NCBI GenBank assembly: GCA_023055355.1
Contig: JALJCS010000034.1
Span: forward strand, 2,494,001-2,558,000
Origin: Agelaius tricolor
Taxonomy: Eukaryota; Chordata; Aves; Passeriformes; Icteridae
Length of the DNA: 64,000 bases
Direction: 5' to 3'
A model generated the notes under the pieces. It searched no databases. It saw only the letters and a program-made list of their open reading frames with translations, and was not told where the DNA came from. The position numbers and the translations under genes were made by a program. How positions within the stretch are numbered: position 1 is the first letter of the stretch; each line of letters starts with the position of its first letter. Positions 27,347 to 41,759 of the stretch are shown here, in pieces.

Positions 27347-27960
27347 TGTGAAAAGAGGCTCTACGCAGATATTTACTGTATGAACTTTGTTGTATTGATT
27401 AGTAATGCTGTGTTAACATCTTAATAGTATGACAGATGTGGTTTTGTAATTGAAAGGTAACTTGTGTAGTTAAAAGAGGAACTAAGCAAGTGGGATATTT
27501 TTTTTTAAGAAAGGAATGATGTACTCGCACCAGATTGCAGCCACAGGACACCTTAATCTTTCAGAGAAAAAGAATTTATTCTTCTCTTATTAGAAGAAAC
27601 CGACTTCTTCCTGCCTTGCTTAGGATCCAAGACACCATTAGGATTAGGAAGAAGAGGATGATGATGACCAGACAATCCTTTGTTGGAATGCAATTTATGC
27701 ATCATGTGTGGGATCTAGGAATACGCAACAGGCTGTTGTTTTTAAGGGTTAATCCTCTGTTAATGTGGGTCCTTTTTCCGGCTTGTGCTGCCCAGAAAAA
27801 GGTACTTGGACGTCCATAACTCTTTCTCTTTATTGTCTCATATTGTCCCAATTGAAACTGTCCAAATTATTATTACTCTAATTGTATTACTATTTTTATA
27901 ACCATTTAATTACTTTTAAACTTTTAAAATTTTAAAAACAAGTGATTAGCATTTTTCACA
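27347..27960 (-). mobile_element. Solo LTR of an ERVL-type element
   Basis: A 614-bp element starts TGTGAAAAGAGG and ends ATTTTTCACA, so its ends are inverted copies of each other. The 5-base duplication GTCAA flanks it at 27,342-27,346 and 27,961-27,965. Internal landmarks are the CACCAGATTGCAGCC block, the CTTCTTCCTGCC block, a GAAGAAGAGGATGATG run, AACCCTTAAAAAC on the minus strand, and an AT-rich end with TTATAAAAATAG on the minus strand. These fit passerine ERVL LTRs as I remember them. Minus orientation is tentative, based on that TATA-like box and AATAAA hexamers at 27,834-27,829 and 27,580-27,575. The 94-codon open frame inside is not a gene. Confidence 0.85.
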
Positions 27961-27965
27961 GTCAA

Positions 27966-30900
27966 GAATTACTTCGAAAGGAAAAACAATTACAACCCAA
28001 CTACCTCACCCTGAGGCTTAGTGTATCAGATCATTGTCTTCAAAAAACTCATGTTCATTGCTTCTGATTTTTTTCCCCCTCTTCGCTGAAATTTTCAATT
28101 TTCTGCAAATCTTACTCTCTCCCTCTCCAACAGATAGCATTGAATTTAGCATTCTAAAACTGCTGTACTTCTGGTTGCCACTCCTCCTTCCTTGGGGAAG
28201 GCACCAGCCCCACGGCAAGAGGACAAAGAAAACAATATGCTAAGTCTCAACATCTGCTGTTCAACACAAATGAGCACCGGTATCCACACAAAGCAGAACA
28301 CCTGGCTGGGACCACTAACAGCCAGAATATTCATTGGTTTCTGCTGCCCAGCACTAACACCACAAAACCTAGTCAGCAAGAGTAACTTCCCCAGCAACTT
28401 CAGCAACACACAGCAAAGCTTGTCATCTGCCTTCTACTCTTGCTTTCCATTCTGCTGTACCAAGCCAGGGGACAAGCTCAGTAATGTAACTCGTATTTAA
28501 TGTCAGTATGTTCCTTTTAAACACAGATGAATCATAACATCCCTGAAGGTTATGGTTTTCCATACTTGAAAGACTGCTCCTGATGGGATTAATTCTTGCA
28601 ATAGCATAGCTGATCACCATCATTAAACAAATACAAAACCCACATAAGTAGATGAATGTATGCAAATAAACAATTCCCTACAATCTGAAGGGACTTGGTG
28701 CTATGTCTAGAGAGTGGCAGGGTCTTCTTTCTTAAGCTAAAACTTAAGCAAAGCATTCAAAACCAAATTTCTCCAGCCTCCTGGAGTACTGATTACCTAA
28801 GTCCAGCTGCTTCAGTACCTGTGTTGTTATTTTCTCCAGCCATGTTTACTTGATGACAACACCTAATCTGCCCCACTGAGTCTGACTACAGACTAGACAC
28901 AGCTTACTATAGACTGGTGTCATCCTGTTGGCAAAAAAATAAATCATTCCTCAGAGAGCTTTTTTCAAGGAGGCTCTGTATTCCTACAAACCTTGGTAAA
29001 TAAAACAGGCCTGGAAATCACAGAGAGATGGATGTTAGTGCTGGGACCCTGCAAATGCTTTCCTTTCAATGACTGCTCACTCCATCAAAGACTGCACAGC
29101 TTCACTTTTGCTTCTCTTACACTCTAATTCTCTGCCACAAACATTCTGGTTAACTAGGAAAAGAAAGAAAACACCCAAATCCTATCTGAGCCTTGGCGTT
29201 GAATCAGCCAATGCATGGTGTATGTGCAGAGTAAACATTTCAGACATATCAGAAAGGGCAATGATTTACTGAATGAATTGTGAAACAGGGAGCTCTCCTT
29301 ACTCACAAGATTTTCATCTCAGAGGGACAAAATTATGGTGCTGGATGTTGAGCCTTGGAAGACTCAGACTCTTGGATACAGATTAGAGGCCTGACAGCTT
29401 GTTCATTTTCCTAAGGAGCTCTGTGGTGGTTTTACAGTTGCACAGACATTAGTGTGTCTGAGTACCCATGCCTCCCAGAAGGAAAGTAATTCTCCACTCC
29501 CAGGATGAAAATGGTACTCTAAGTGGTATGTTCTCTCACTTTGATGAAGAAAGCCATTTCTGTACAGGTTGTCCTGACTGGAATGATATGAAGAATGGAG
29601 TAGGTAACTAACACTCCTCTGGTAAAGAGACAGTCAGCAGCAGTAATTCATTTTCCTGCTCCTTACACTCCACTGCTGCTACCAACAAAAATCAAGCTGA
29701 ACTGAATGGATGAAGGTGCAGAAAGCAACAACTGATCAACTTCATGAAATTTCCTTCAGAAAAAGAAAAAATCTCATATCAATGTATTATAGATAGAGGA
29801 CACAAAAAAACACTGTGAGGAACCAGCCAAATTTAATTTTAAAATATCATCCTGAAGAAAAAGTGGATGTTTAATTCTGAGAATATTTTCTAGCTGAATT
29901 AACATTCTGAATAGAGTATTAATGTTGAGCTGAGTGACAATTTCACATACATTTGAAAAAGATATTTAAAGCTACAATGGTGAGTTAAGTATTTTGTCCA
30001 CTGCTGGAGCAAAATCTGAGGAGTGAATTGGGTAGTCCATTATTTATTCTCAGCAGTAAGGAGATCAAAAACACACAACACAAGCAGTCCAAGAGTTCTC
30101 TTGGAGCTCATCACTGTGCCAAGATAGAAAAGGCTTCTGGGTACCTACAGCTCCTCACATGGCAGGCATCCCTCAAGATGATTTTAGGAAATGCTTTTGT
30201 TCATTTGTTTTGCTTTCATTCATAAGTCTTCAGGTTAAGTGAAAGGCTAAGTACAGATTCAAGCATTACTTAAATATATGTCAAAACTTCGAAATGCTAC
30301 CATACCAAAATACTTCCATCAAATCCCTTATCCATAGGAAAGGAAATACAAGGAGGCCTAGCTTGAGGTCAAATTTCACAGTTATTAAATGCATACAGCT
30401 CCCACTGACAGCTGCAGTCTCTGCCATTTTAACACATTTATCACATGGACGCTGAGAAAACAATTCATATATTTGTCTTTAAATTTCCATTTTAAACTGA
30501 AGAAGAAAGCAAAATAAAAGTGATTAAGGAAACACAACACTAAGTTCTGACCCCTAGATGATTGGCTAGAAATGTCTAATTTGCCTTTTTTTATGTCATC
30601 AGAGGACTCAATCCCATAGTACCAATTCTGGCCCCTTCCTTGGCTGGGCTGGCTGAGTTGTGCTTCCAGGGGTGAAGAACACCAGCCCAGCAGTGACTGC
30701 TGGCAGATGGACACAGATTCCAGCTCAGCACTGCTCAGCACGCTGGGAGCAAGGTGACTTCTGTTGTTGATACTAAATTAGGTGTTTCAGTGAGAGCATT
30801 CAGCAAACTTCATTGGATGACAAGTCATCCAGTAGAATAAACACTTGTCCTGTACCAGCTGATTACAGAATACTCATCATTCTTCCCTTTCATGTGGTGG

Positions 30901-33467
30901 AACTCAATACCACCTTGCAGGCTATGCATGCTCTTCTGCCTGTCTTTTTCTGTCTCACTTCTTAATTAAGATTATTTATTCCTGTGTTAGACTGAAAAAT
31001 TACAGACACATGGAAAGGAGAGACTGGATTTATTTTTTTTCTACTATGACTTGCACAAGATTTTTGATAGCCATGCAACTAACTTGTAGGCTACCTAAAA
31101 TAAATTGCATAGAACTTGTTAACAGAAAAGCCTCAAAAACTGAGGAAGAAATCCATGCAGACAGCAAAATGAACAAGAGACTGTCACTTCACCTCCAGTG
31201 ACAACCCTTCTAATCCTTAGGAAATATTCCCATCCTAATCCCTCATACCTACCTCCCACTTCAGTTATACCTTGCTGTCATTACAGGAACTACCTAGTCT
31301 TCTTCCCACAAAATTCATTACCAGCATTTCAAACATTAGCATTCTCTAGCAAAACCATTCTGTCCCAAATCCTTCCCAGTTTCTCAGCACCTTAGAATGT
31401 TTGAGGCAGACATGACCTAAAATACTCTTACACCGTTTAATCTATCCCACTATTAAAAAACCAAACAAACAAAAAACCAAACCCAAAGAAACCCAAACAC
31501 TAACAACCTTATTTCAGCCAGAAACGCCATATTTTTAGTTGTAAAGAAAGTAATTAAAGCTCCTGCTACACTCAGTATGAAGAATAACACTGCATTTTAG
31601 ATTAAAGCAGAAAAGTACCACTACAAAAAAGAAGAGGAAGAAATATTTCAGTATATGGCAATACATAGTCCTAACCAGGTCATTAAGTAATTGTTAATGA
31701 TAGGGTAGTACAACTAAGCTGAAGAATAGCAAACTGGGCTGGTGAGGAGCTACCAGCACACAAAAGTGCCTCTGCACTCAGGGACAGATGCACAGGGGAA
31801 CCAGAAGAAATCCTGCCAAAAATTTTTAAAGGAAGAATTCAAATTCAAACCATAACTCAAAGCAAGACTTTTAATAAAATCAGCATTATGTTCTGGTTTT
31901 AATAATAATGCAGATTTAATACTTTTCAGCATTAATCTTAACTGAGGTTAATTTCTTGGTCTGATCTGAACCTTCTGTTCCAGGGAAGTCACCAACTCTG
32001 ACCAGTGAACTCCCTGCAGAGTGAATTCAAAGCACACATCCAAGGGGACAGCTCTTCCACTACATCCTACTTCAATGAAGGAAAAATAGAGCCGCAAAAC
32101 ACCAAGTTCCAGCTCAGAGCAGCACCGAAGTAAGAACTGTGCCCGTGCAGAGCTTAACGTAGCGCTGACACAGATGACAACTTTCAAGCTCTGTTTTTCC
32201 AGATTAAGGTAATTTCAAGATCTACAAATACGAATGTTAATCTAAATTCCTTCCAACTCAGTGTTTATTCAGTTCCAATGTGATCTAACTTCTGGTAGTC
32301 GCATACAAAGGAAGATTTTATGCCTTATCCTTTAAGCAGAGTGATTAAGAAGCACCAAAACTTGAAAGAAATGATGAGAGATATCTTACCTATTTCATCT
32401 GCAAAAATGACTGTAAGCTATTTCTTGTGACATCAAATTAAATATTAATATTCCTTAATGTTACTCCTAATATTAAGAATCCTTGCATGTTAAATATTAA
32501 ATCCACAACTAAAAGTAAGGTTGGAAAATTACTTGCAAAATCTGTTAGAGAATTATGCCCTATAATGATATGACTTTGAAGTTAAATTCGGTTTCTATTA
32601 CCAGGAATCACTGTCCCACTGAGCTAGAAGGGATACACATACTCTGACTCAAAAATATTTCCCTCTTTGACATTTCCAAATGTGTCAGGGAGGCACAAGG
32701 TAGCTCAACTGGACACAACAGGAAAAGTGTTCATTCTTTATAAGCACAGCCGCAGAAACTTCTATAAGAATCCTTATTTCTCCCTTTTGATTTCCACACG
32801 TTTTCCCCCTTGCTGCCCTTTTGGCACAATTTTATATGTGTCTATTGAACATGACCTTACATGTGACAGGTCACCAACAGAGAACAAGAACCAGAAACAT
32901 GACCTATTATAGAGCAATCCCATTAACATACCATTAACTCCCATGGCCACACTCTTCTCACCACGACCTTACCAGCCATCTCCCTTTCAGTATCCCACTT
33001 CCCATGGGCTCAGGTTGATGCCTCCAGTATCTATCACTAAGCCTAAACCACTATTCATCCCAGCTGGTTGCATTCCCACACCACATTCTGTAACAACTTA
33101 GCATACCAAGTAGAAATAAAAATGTTCTTGAAAACCGAAGGTTGAAGGTATTATATAGATTCATTCTGAGTTTTTAGGTTGATGTTGACTTTAAAGTTTT
33201 AGATTTGGCAGCTAAAGGTCCCACAGAGTCTCAAGCCCACCCAAACACCCATCTTTACTTGAGCCATTAAGTGCTTCCCTGGGCAATCCAGCCCAAAGGT
33301 TTCTACCTCCCTATGCTTCCTATGTAAGGAGATGTTAAACTGGTAATGCTGTAGCCACAATGGTTCAGAGCTACAGACGAGGCAAGGCTCACAGGCCAGG
33401 ACAGCCCCACACTACCAGAGGCTGCACAGCCTGATCAAACAGACTCGGCTTCATTGCACATGATGGT
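27966..33467. other. AT-rich non-coding stretch
   Basis: No gene was recognised. Minus-strand frames at 28,018-28,409 and 30,385-30,741 are open but have no recognisable domain, and some start only at non-ATG codons. Donor-like sites near 28,008 and 29,302 have stops in all useful frames upstream. Confidence 0.45.
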
Positions 33468-34085
33468 CACAGAAGCACAGTGAGGTTTGGGGTAGAAGTG
33501 ACCTCAAAGGCCACCTCTTTCCAACCTGCCTGCCATGGGCAGACCTTGCTTTAGACCTGGTGGCTCCAAGTCCCATGCAATCTGGCCTTGAAAACTTCCA
33601 GGGATGAGGCATCCACAGATGTTCTGAGCAACCTATTCCAGCATCTCACCACCCTCACAGTAACGATTTTTTTCCTATTAACCAATCTACACTTGCCCAC
33701 TTTCAGTCTTAATTAATTACCCCTTGTCCCACCACTCCATGCCCCAAGGGTCCCACTCCAGCTCTCTTGCAGCACCTTTAGGCTGCTCTAGAGGTCTCCT
33801 TGGAAGCCTTCTCTTCTCAAGGCTAAACAACCCCACCTTTCTCAGTCTGTCTTCATAGGAGACGTGCTCCAGCCCTCTGATCATCTTGGTGGCCTCCTCA
33901 GAACCTGTTCCAACAGGTCCACACCCTTCTTTTCCCGAGACCCCAGAGCCAATGCAGCACTGTGGGCAGAGTCTCCCCAGAGCAGATGGGCAGAACCCCT
34001 TGCCTTGACCTGCTGCCCACAGGGCTCTGGATGCAGCCAGGGCATGGCTTCCTCTGCACCCTTCTCTCTGCCCTAAGGATATTCC
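33468..34085 (-). mobile_element. CR1 LINE 3' fragment, minus strand
   Basis: The segment follows the avian CR1 tail closely when read on the plus strand: TGCCATGGGCAGACC, CTTCCAGGGATGAGGCATCC, CACCACCCTCACAGTAA, CTTGTCC, GTCTTCATAGGAGACGTG, and CCCTCTGATCATCTTGGTGG. The CR1 3' terminus lies at the left, where the 8-bp terminal repeats are degraded. The transcript sense is therefore the minus strand. The piece is 5'-truncated, as most avian CR1 copies are, and keeps only the end of the second reading frame plus the 3' region. The minus-strand frame at 33,717-34,109 is the remnant of that reading frame. The element is diverged and inactive. Confidence 0.9.
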
Positions 34086-37000
34086 AATAAATGTAAAAAA
34101 AAAAACCATAATTCCTGCTATAGACCTCAGCTTTCCCCTTACTTAGAAGTGAAAAATTAAATATTTCATGATGAAAAAACAGGATCAGAAAATTGGCATA
34201 AAATATATTTTAAACCCACACGTTTTGGAACTCATGCTGTTTGTACATTTTTAAAGCAAAGCCAGATAAAGTTTAGAAAGTTGCTAAAATGTTGAATTTA
34301 TAAAGAAAATGTTAGTATCTGTAAAAAAACTAACGGGCTTTCAATATTTTTCTTTGGTAAAGGGGTTAACTAAATTACAATTTTAGGTTTGTCCTTTTTT
34401 TTGGTCATTGTTTTTAATTAAGTTGGTCCCTTGGATGGAGCAGCCAGAGTTGTTTACCCACAATGGCTGTGAAATTCCCTGTGCTTGATGGTATAATTAT
34501 CTCCTCATTGCCTGGTAATTCTTTTAAGCTTTTTTTTCTTCTTTTTTTTTTCAATGTGGCACAGCAGACAAGAAGAATCATCTGTCTCTCTCAGTCCCAT
34601 CTTATGAACTTAGTTACTGCCTCTTCCTTCACATATGATGACTTTTAAGCTGATGGATTAAGGCAGTTCCTATTTTCAAGACAGTATGAATTTTGTTTAT
34701 TTATTCAGGTACCTGAGCCACTGCAGTCCATGACCTGTACAAACACCTGCTGCCCACAGACATTACAGGATCTGAATTGTGTTTATTTGCTCGGTTGCAT
34801 CACCTGTCAGATGCAGAAAATGGCACTGAGAAGAGCGTGGCAAGTTGCATGCACCTCCCACCTCAGCGCTGTCTGATTCTTTCAGTGGTCTGGCTGTGAT
34901 GAGAACTAGGTCTGAAAGCTATGAATAGCCTTCACTGGGCTAGAATGGGAGCAACACTATTTGACAGAAATAGAACAGGCTAGAAGGTAGCCATCCATGA
35001 AGAAAAAGGAGAACCCGGCAAGTTGGCTGTACTATGACAGAGACTTGACAAGTTTTTGATACTAACACTTCTCATTAAGTTCCAAAAAAACAACTATATG
35101 CACCTTTCATAAAAAAAAACAAAACCCAGACTGCTCAACAGTATGTAAGAATAGAATTTACTGTATTCAAAAGAGGCAGCCAGCTTATATCCTCATAGAC
35201 AGAGACATTCTCTAAACACAAACAGGAACAAAACCAACTTTCAGCTAAGATGTAAAGTAGGCAAGCACACCAAGACTTATGTTCATTGTTAAAGATGCAG
35301 GAAAGCTGCAGCCCTGAGACTGCTTATGGCACACTCCTTTTCCCAGCTGGTGGGCAAATGTCTCTTAGCCCTGATGTTTTCATGGCCTCCCAGAGGGGCC
35401 CTGCTCTGCAGACAGCAGCTCTCCTCCAGTTCCCCACTGCCATTCAACAGAGGCAGATCTCACCTTGCCTGTTAAAGGATTCCAAATTCCAGTCTGACAC
35501 TCTAGCCCAATAAGTGTTCCCAAGATGAATCCTACACTTCCTACCAACATAGCAGCATACTTGGGTTTCTCTTACCTTCCATGCATTTTCAGAGTCAACA
35601 TATGAGAGGTTAAATTATTGCTAAGTTTTAAAATTTCATTGTTAAGTCAAAATTGTATTTATTTTTAGGGAAAAAAACCCCAAAAGCCAAGATCTTCTAA
35701 AGTGCTTCCTTGAGCTGCAGCAAACCAACAGCACTGCAAATTGGGTCAGAATCTGCTCCCATCACTTATGGGAGGTGAGAGATGTGTGGCATTGCTGACT
35801 ACACAACAAAGGCTCTTTTGAATTATTTACTACAGCAGAACTAACAAATCATCTGGGTGTAAAGCTGCAGCACTCTTCCAAACACAGAAATTAAAAACTA
35901 GGGTCAAAACTGACAGCCTGGTATTGTCTTTTAAAATTGCTTAAAAATAGATCTTTTTGCACTTTATAGTTCAATTTCCAAGAAAGTATTTCTACCTTAA
36001 CCTTCAAACTTGAGTGAGACACATTGCTCTTCCAGAACACAAAAATAGATTCTCAAAGCTGATGTTTTTCCGAACTTATGAAGCATCTGCCAAGAAAAAT
36101 TCCCACAGAGATGGGCTAGATCTTCATCAGTATTTTATTTAAAATAGGCAAAATATTTTATGTTTATGTTTTAAGTGTTTTGGCCCTCCCCCGTACCCCC
36201 CATCTGGAACAGTGGATGAGGATAAAGGTAGCTCTTCTTTTTCTAAAAGGGTGATAAAAAAAAGCCCCCGAAAACAAAGAGAAGCCATAAACATCAGATC
36301 TCTGCTTCAGGTAAAATTCAAAAGCACGCAATTATTTTAACATACCAAAATTGATTGTTAAGGTAATTTCAGAGCACTGAAAATGAGCAATCATCATTTT
36401 TGTTTTGAAAAAGAGTACAGTTTTTCTATATTTTACTCTTGATATAAATCTTAATAAATATTCATAGATAACTCCAGGACACCTCGTTAACATGCTGTTC
36501 AACAAGTAGACCAAGTGCTCAATTATCTGTTTAAAATGATTGCTATAAATGTATCTTCTCAGAGTAACATGGAAACAATTGTAGCATGTTTTTTAGTGAA
36601 ATATTAGATTCATTTAAATATAGTAGCCAATAAGTGCTACCACCTGGAAGAAGACTCCAAGGTTGGGTTCTAGTTAACAAAACAAGTGGAAAATTTCAGA
36701 TGGGTTGACTTCCTTTTTTTCCCCACTGCTCAGGTAAGAATTTACTTGTTCCCAGAACCTCTGGAGACGGTTTGCTTGGCTTAGACTAGGGTTCACCACT
36801 TGGCTTCCCAGATCAGCACCAGTAATCCCTTCAGCTTTCACCCATGGGTTATAAAGCACAGCCCAAACTGGACCAAAGGATTTAGTTTTCCTTATAATCA
36901 CGGTTGGCAGTGACATCTTGGACAGATCAGACAGTTTATTTCTGTCTTCATAGGAAAGGTGCATAGCAGACCTGTATTTTTATACAGGTCTAAAAATAAG

Positions 37001-38186
37001 CTACCACTTAGTGTTGCTTCAGTGTCTCTATTTCTTTCACCCTGTGACTCAGTCAGTGACTTTCCACAACCTGCTTTAGTCAGAGATCTGCTCTGTCAGG
37101 TTCCCACAAATCTTTAGATCAAGCTTGAACTACAAATTGTAGGACAACTCCTATTAACATTAATATTGCCATCCACAATCCTTTTTTGATAAACTGGAGC
37201 CTAGCATGCTTTTACTTTTGTGCAAGATGACCACAGTTTGCCATTCAATCGAGACCAGTCAAAACAAACACAAACAGCCAGGAATGCTGAACCAAAACAA
37301 TCCAAGCTGAGACACCACATCTCAATTTACAGTTGCAGTTCAAGCAACAACCAAGACTCAGAGCTGCCAAGGAGAATTTACGCCAGGTTTCCTTTGCTGA
37401 AACTATGAATGATAAAAGTTAAGGCCAAACATAGAGGGTCACTACTTATGGTGCCCCTCCAGGATCCTTACATACATTCAGTGAGTCTGAAGCACAGGTT
37501 TACTATCTACATTTTCTGCTAGTAAACCTTTCACATGATTTTCAAAATATTGATATGACAGATATCAATAGTACTGAACGTTTTCTTCTGTGAAAAGCTT
37601 AATACTATGAACAAAAAGCAAGGAGGGGAAAGTGTTTCCTCACTAAATACTCCCACTGCTTCATAGTATTTTTGTGTCTGCTGCTTCAAAGAAGTCATTA
37701 TCAAAAGTTGCGATTTTATAAAATGTTCATTCTTCAAACATATTCAGCATATCCTGAATTTAACCTTATATAAGTACAGTCTTCTTCATTTACCATCAGA
37801 TTAATTACTGATCAATTTTGGTGCAAGGTACTAAATATATTCCCAGGCATATTTTGACAGTCTAAATTCATTTAATAACCTCAGCATGTGGACAGCTTGG
37901 CTTTTTGCAGTATACAGCTCCAAAGAAGCTATTGTGACCAGGCTTTCTATTTTGCTCAGAGAGAAAAATCCAATTTATAAAAATAAAAAGCTTTCATGGT
38001 GTTACATCAAACTGCTTTCTCATTTCACATAACAAAGCAGGTCAGGAACTCTGCACATAACCTTTAAAGGCTGAGTCCTCAGATTTCCTCACTAAAACAT
38101 AAAAAGCAAGAGGGATCAATCTCTAGGCTATCACATCTTGATGGCACAGAAACTGATTTAAAGGTTTCTGTAAATGTTATTTTACG

Positions 38187-38245
38187 TATATATGTTATAT
38201 TTATGCATACATATATACATATATATCAGTTCACACATACACACA
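38187..38245. repeat. TA/CA-rich microsatellite tract
   Basis: TATATA, ATACATATATACATATATA and short CA runs alternate here. The tract is impure. Confidence 0.75.
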
Positions 38246-39312
38246 TTCTCTAAGTGAAAGACAGTAAACTCTCACAGTACATGCAATTTGACATCAGATT
38301 ATGTACAATTCCAATATTTTTGTTAGAAAAATAATATATGCATACCAGATCATCCTAGATAAATTATAAATGGCTATAATACAGCTATAAAAGGTTTAAA
38401 GGAAGTCTCACCCATCCTTGTTTCATCAGATGACAGCTTCTGTCCTACAGCTAAAAATATACATCTCACCTAACATTTTCAACTGTGTATGGTTTTCCTA
38501 ACCAATAACTAACTACAAACACAAGCCAGCTAACCACAAGAAAAGGGTAGACTGAATTTTCAGTATACCAGCTACCTTACAGTGAGTAGGTGTCCAAACA
38601 TATTCCCTGACTCAAACAAGGTAAAGTCAAGAAAAATTAGGACCATGAAAAGTAAGTGATCACATATCTAAGAGGAGACTATGCAGTAAAAATAGTCTTA
38701 TCTACAAAATGAGCTGTAAATGTGGCAGCTTCTACTGGCTTCATCAAGAATTCCAAATGTTTTTATGCTTCTTCATATTTTACACTGCCACCTAGTGTAG
38801 GCTGTACTGATACATTCCAAGCTTCCAACTATTGCCACCTGTGGTATCCAGAACGAAAAAAAACTTCCATAAAAACAGCAGTCATCACTTTTGTTTGTCT
38901 TAGCTGGAAATTCTCAGTTCCTAGTAGAAAACATCAATGCTAGGCAGCTGAACTTAAAGTAATCTGACATTGACAGCAGGAAAGCAAAACAAAAATTCCT
39001 AGAGTTAAAAGCATGTCATTCCTAATTATTGCAACAATTATCAAATAGGAATCATTTGGGAAAATGTTGAATGTAGATTCACTGAGTGAAAATTAATGCA
39101 AGTTAGCATCTGTGCTTGTACCGAAACTACAGAACAAATGGAACAATATTTCTCAATTACAGGTCAGAACATGAACTTGAATGTTTACTTGGTTTTTTCA
39201 CCAGGTGTTTCTTCCTCATTTACATCCTCTGTCTTTATTGCAAGGTTCAGTGTCTGCATGACCATCTGATGATCCTTGTCACAGCACTCCTGTGGAAAGA
39301 GCTGCTGTGCAG

Positions 39313-39342
39313 GACTTTGGTAAAGCAGACTTTGGTAAAGCA
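39313..39342. repeat. 15-bp perfect tandem duplication
   Basis: GACTTTGGTAAAGCA occurs twice without a gap. Confidence 0.9.
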
Positions 39343-41742
39343 GAGGATCTGGCTTTACCATCCACTTCCCACACAGAGGCAACATTGCAGAATTCTCATT
39401 TCCAACTAACCCAGAGAGGTTACATCCCACGGCCATCCTACAAAAGCCACCACGTCCTGTGTCAGGACAGGCAGTAATACAGAAATTTCAGATACAAGCA
39501 GAGCTCCATAGCTGCCTTTTGAAGGGGGAAAAATAATATGCACCCCACACTCTTACTTGGCTAAAGCAAAAAGGCACTTCTGACACTACAACTTATCGAT
39601 TATTAATTTGAAAAATCAATTATCATCAATTGAAAATACTATATTTTAAAACATTTGAAAAGATATTTTAAAAATATGTTTTATATTTATGCTATATTTT
39701 TTAAACTATAAAAATAGCAGACTAAGGCTATTGTGAACATCAAATGCAGTATCTCCTGCTCTGTGTACCAAACTCTGTTCTCATTTACAGAACATGGAAT
39801 AACCCACTAAAGATATTATTCCAAAATAACATTTCTACAGGAGACAAAGTTATTTCATCTTCGAAAACTCATTTTACTGACAGCTCTTTTCTTTAGCCAC
39901 TTACACAAACACAGAGCAAACATAACCACATAACCTGTTACTGCTGCTACAGAAACACTGTACAACACCAGAGCTGATGCATTCCGCTTAGCACTCCATC
40001 TGCACAAATGCACAAGCCACATTTCACACCTAGATTTTACACTCATCTGCATGTTTCTGAGCCATGTTCATAACAGAAATATGCACCCTAGGTTTAGTAC
40101 ATCTCACTAGCATTGCTGTAAGACACTACGATCACACTTGGTAACTCAACAAACAATACACAAACTTGCTGGAACATGAACAGCTGTCAAAACACAATAA
40201 AAGCTTATTCCCCCTAAGACTTTCTTCCTCTTAATTGCCCTTTACATATCCAACTCTTACAGTCACATTAAAAAACAGGGTCTTCATAGTGCTTCATGCT
40301 AAGAGATTTCACTGTATTTGCCAAAACAGTGGTTCTGCAGCAAGAAACTCCAATTGGCAGGAGTACAGATAACAAAATGAAAGAAATGGATACAAAGGAA
40401 AGTGGTTTAGTTATTTATCTATGTTAAGTTTAGGAGAAAGTTCCCCCCCAGACTGACTTTACTGCCATACTCAGGATAAATTTTCACTGGGTGAAATTTC
40501 ATAGAAACAGAATACAAAACAGAAAACAAAACAAGACATCCATCAAAAAAGCCTTGATAGATTTGATTTTTAATGCCATGGCACCCAGTAACAGAGCACA
40601 AACTCAGCCTGCCAAAGTGACCTTGATAAACAGCATCACACTTAACATTTTGACATGGTACTATGTCAAGTAAGCACCTTCAGCTTGAGTTTTCTTACGT
40701 ATTTTTATTAAATAGAGCCTGGTTCAACATGAAAAACCATCTAAAGGAACCTGTGGGGCAAATTTCCTGACAAATAGGAAGACACTTAGTTTGCCAGACT
40801 GAGACAAAAAGGGTGTTAACATCCAAATCAAATTTTAAGCCTCCTGTGCAGAGACAGAGCTGGAACAAGTGTAAAAAGGACACTCCAGCCCAGCCTCTTG
40901 GGATTCTGAATGGTGGCAAGTTCTTTAGACCTTGGATCTATAACACTTGAGAAGCAGAAATAATTCTACATTTCTTAAAGGTCACACCAACTATACTGAC
41001 ATCAAACAATTCAAAACCCATTACTGAAACAGCTAAGCAAACTTTTATCATTGTAAATTTGAAAACCCTCCAGAATAAGCAGATACAGTTTGTTCTATTC
41101 ACTCCCTCTCAAGACAAATGAATAATCATAGCATGTACAGCATAAGATGTTCACTTCACTTTTCACTATGTTATTTCAGTATACCTTGCCAAAAAGGTAC
41201 ACAAGACTTGGAAGACAGACAAGGTATCCTGTCTCCTAACAGCAATTTTCAGAGTAGAATGGATTGCTTAAATCTGATTGGCTCTTGGAGATTCAGTCCA
41301 TACATAGTTAATTTGTGATGACAAAAAAATGGGGAAAATTCTTCCCCAAAAAGACCTGCTACTGACCTGGCCAAATCAACTGGATCTCCCTTTGTAGATG
41401 ATGGAGAAAATGGACTAGAGAATTCTACATCAGTAGCTCATACTTATTTTTCCTCTCCTGGCAAGCAGTAAAAGCACAGCTCTCCAAACAGCAGGAAACT
41501 GAAATCCACAAACCTCGAGCCCTCTTTAGAATTGTCAACATGGATTTCGCATGAAGACAAGCAAGTCTTTTTAATGAAAACCCTGTATCACTGTGAGGAC
41601 ATCTGGGAGCTGAAGTCCAGCACCACACTAAAACCTTGTGCAATCCAGCTCGCCTTTCACAGTTTGCCTCAGGTTTTCTGCAACACATCAGCTATCCAAG
41701 ACAGGAGAGCCTGAGGAGCTAAGCAAGAATTAGGCATTCCCT

Positions 41743-41759
41743 TAAAAAAAAAAAAAAAA
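41743..41759. repeat. Poly(A) run
   Basis: About 17 consecutive A bases, followed by short CAA units. No retroposed gene body could be recognised upstream. Confidence 0.85.

Noticed and set aside
27535..27819. 94-codon plus-strand open frame
   Set aside because: It lies wholly inside the solo LTR at 27,347-27,960.
33717..34109. 130-codon minus-strand open frame
   Set aside because: It is the degraded tail of the CR1 second reading frame, not a host gene.
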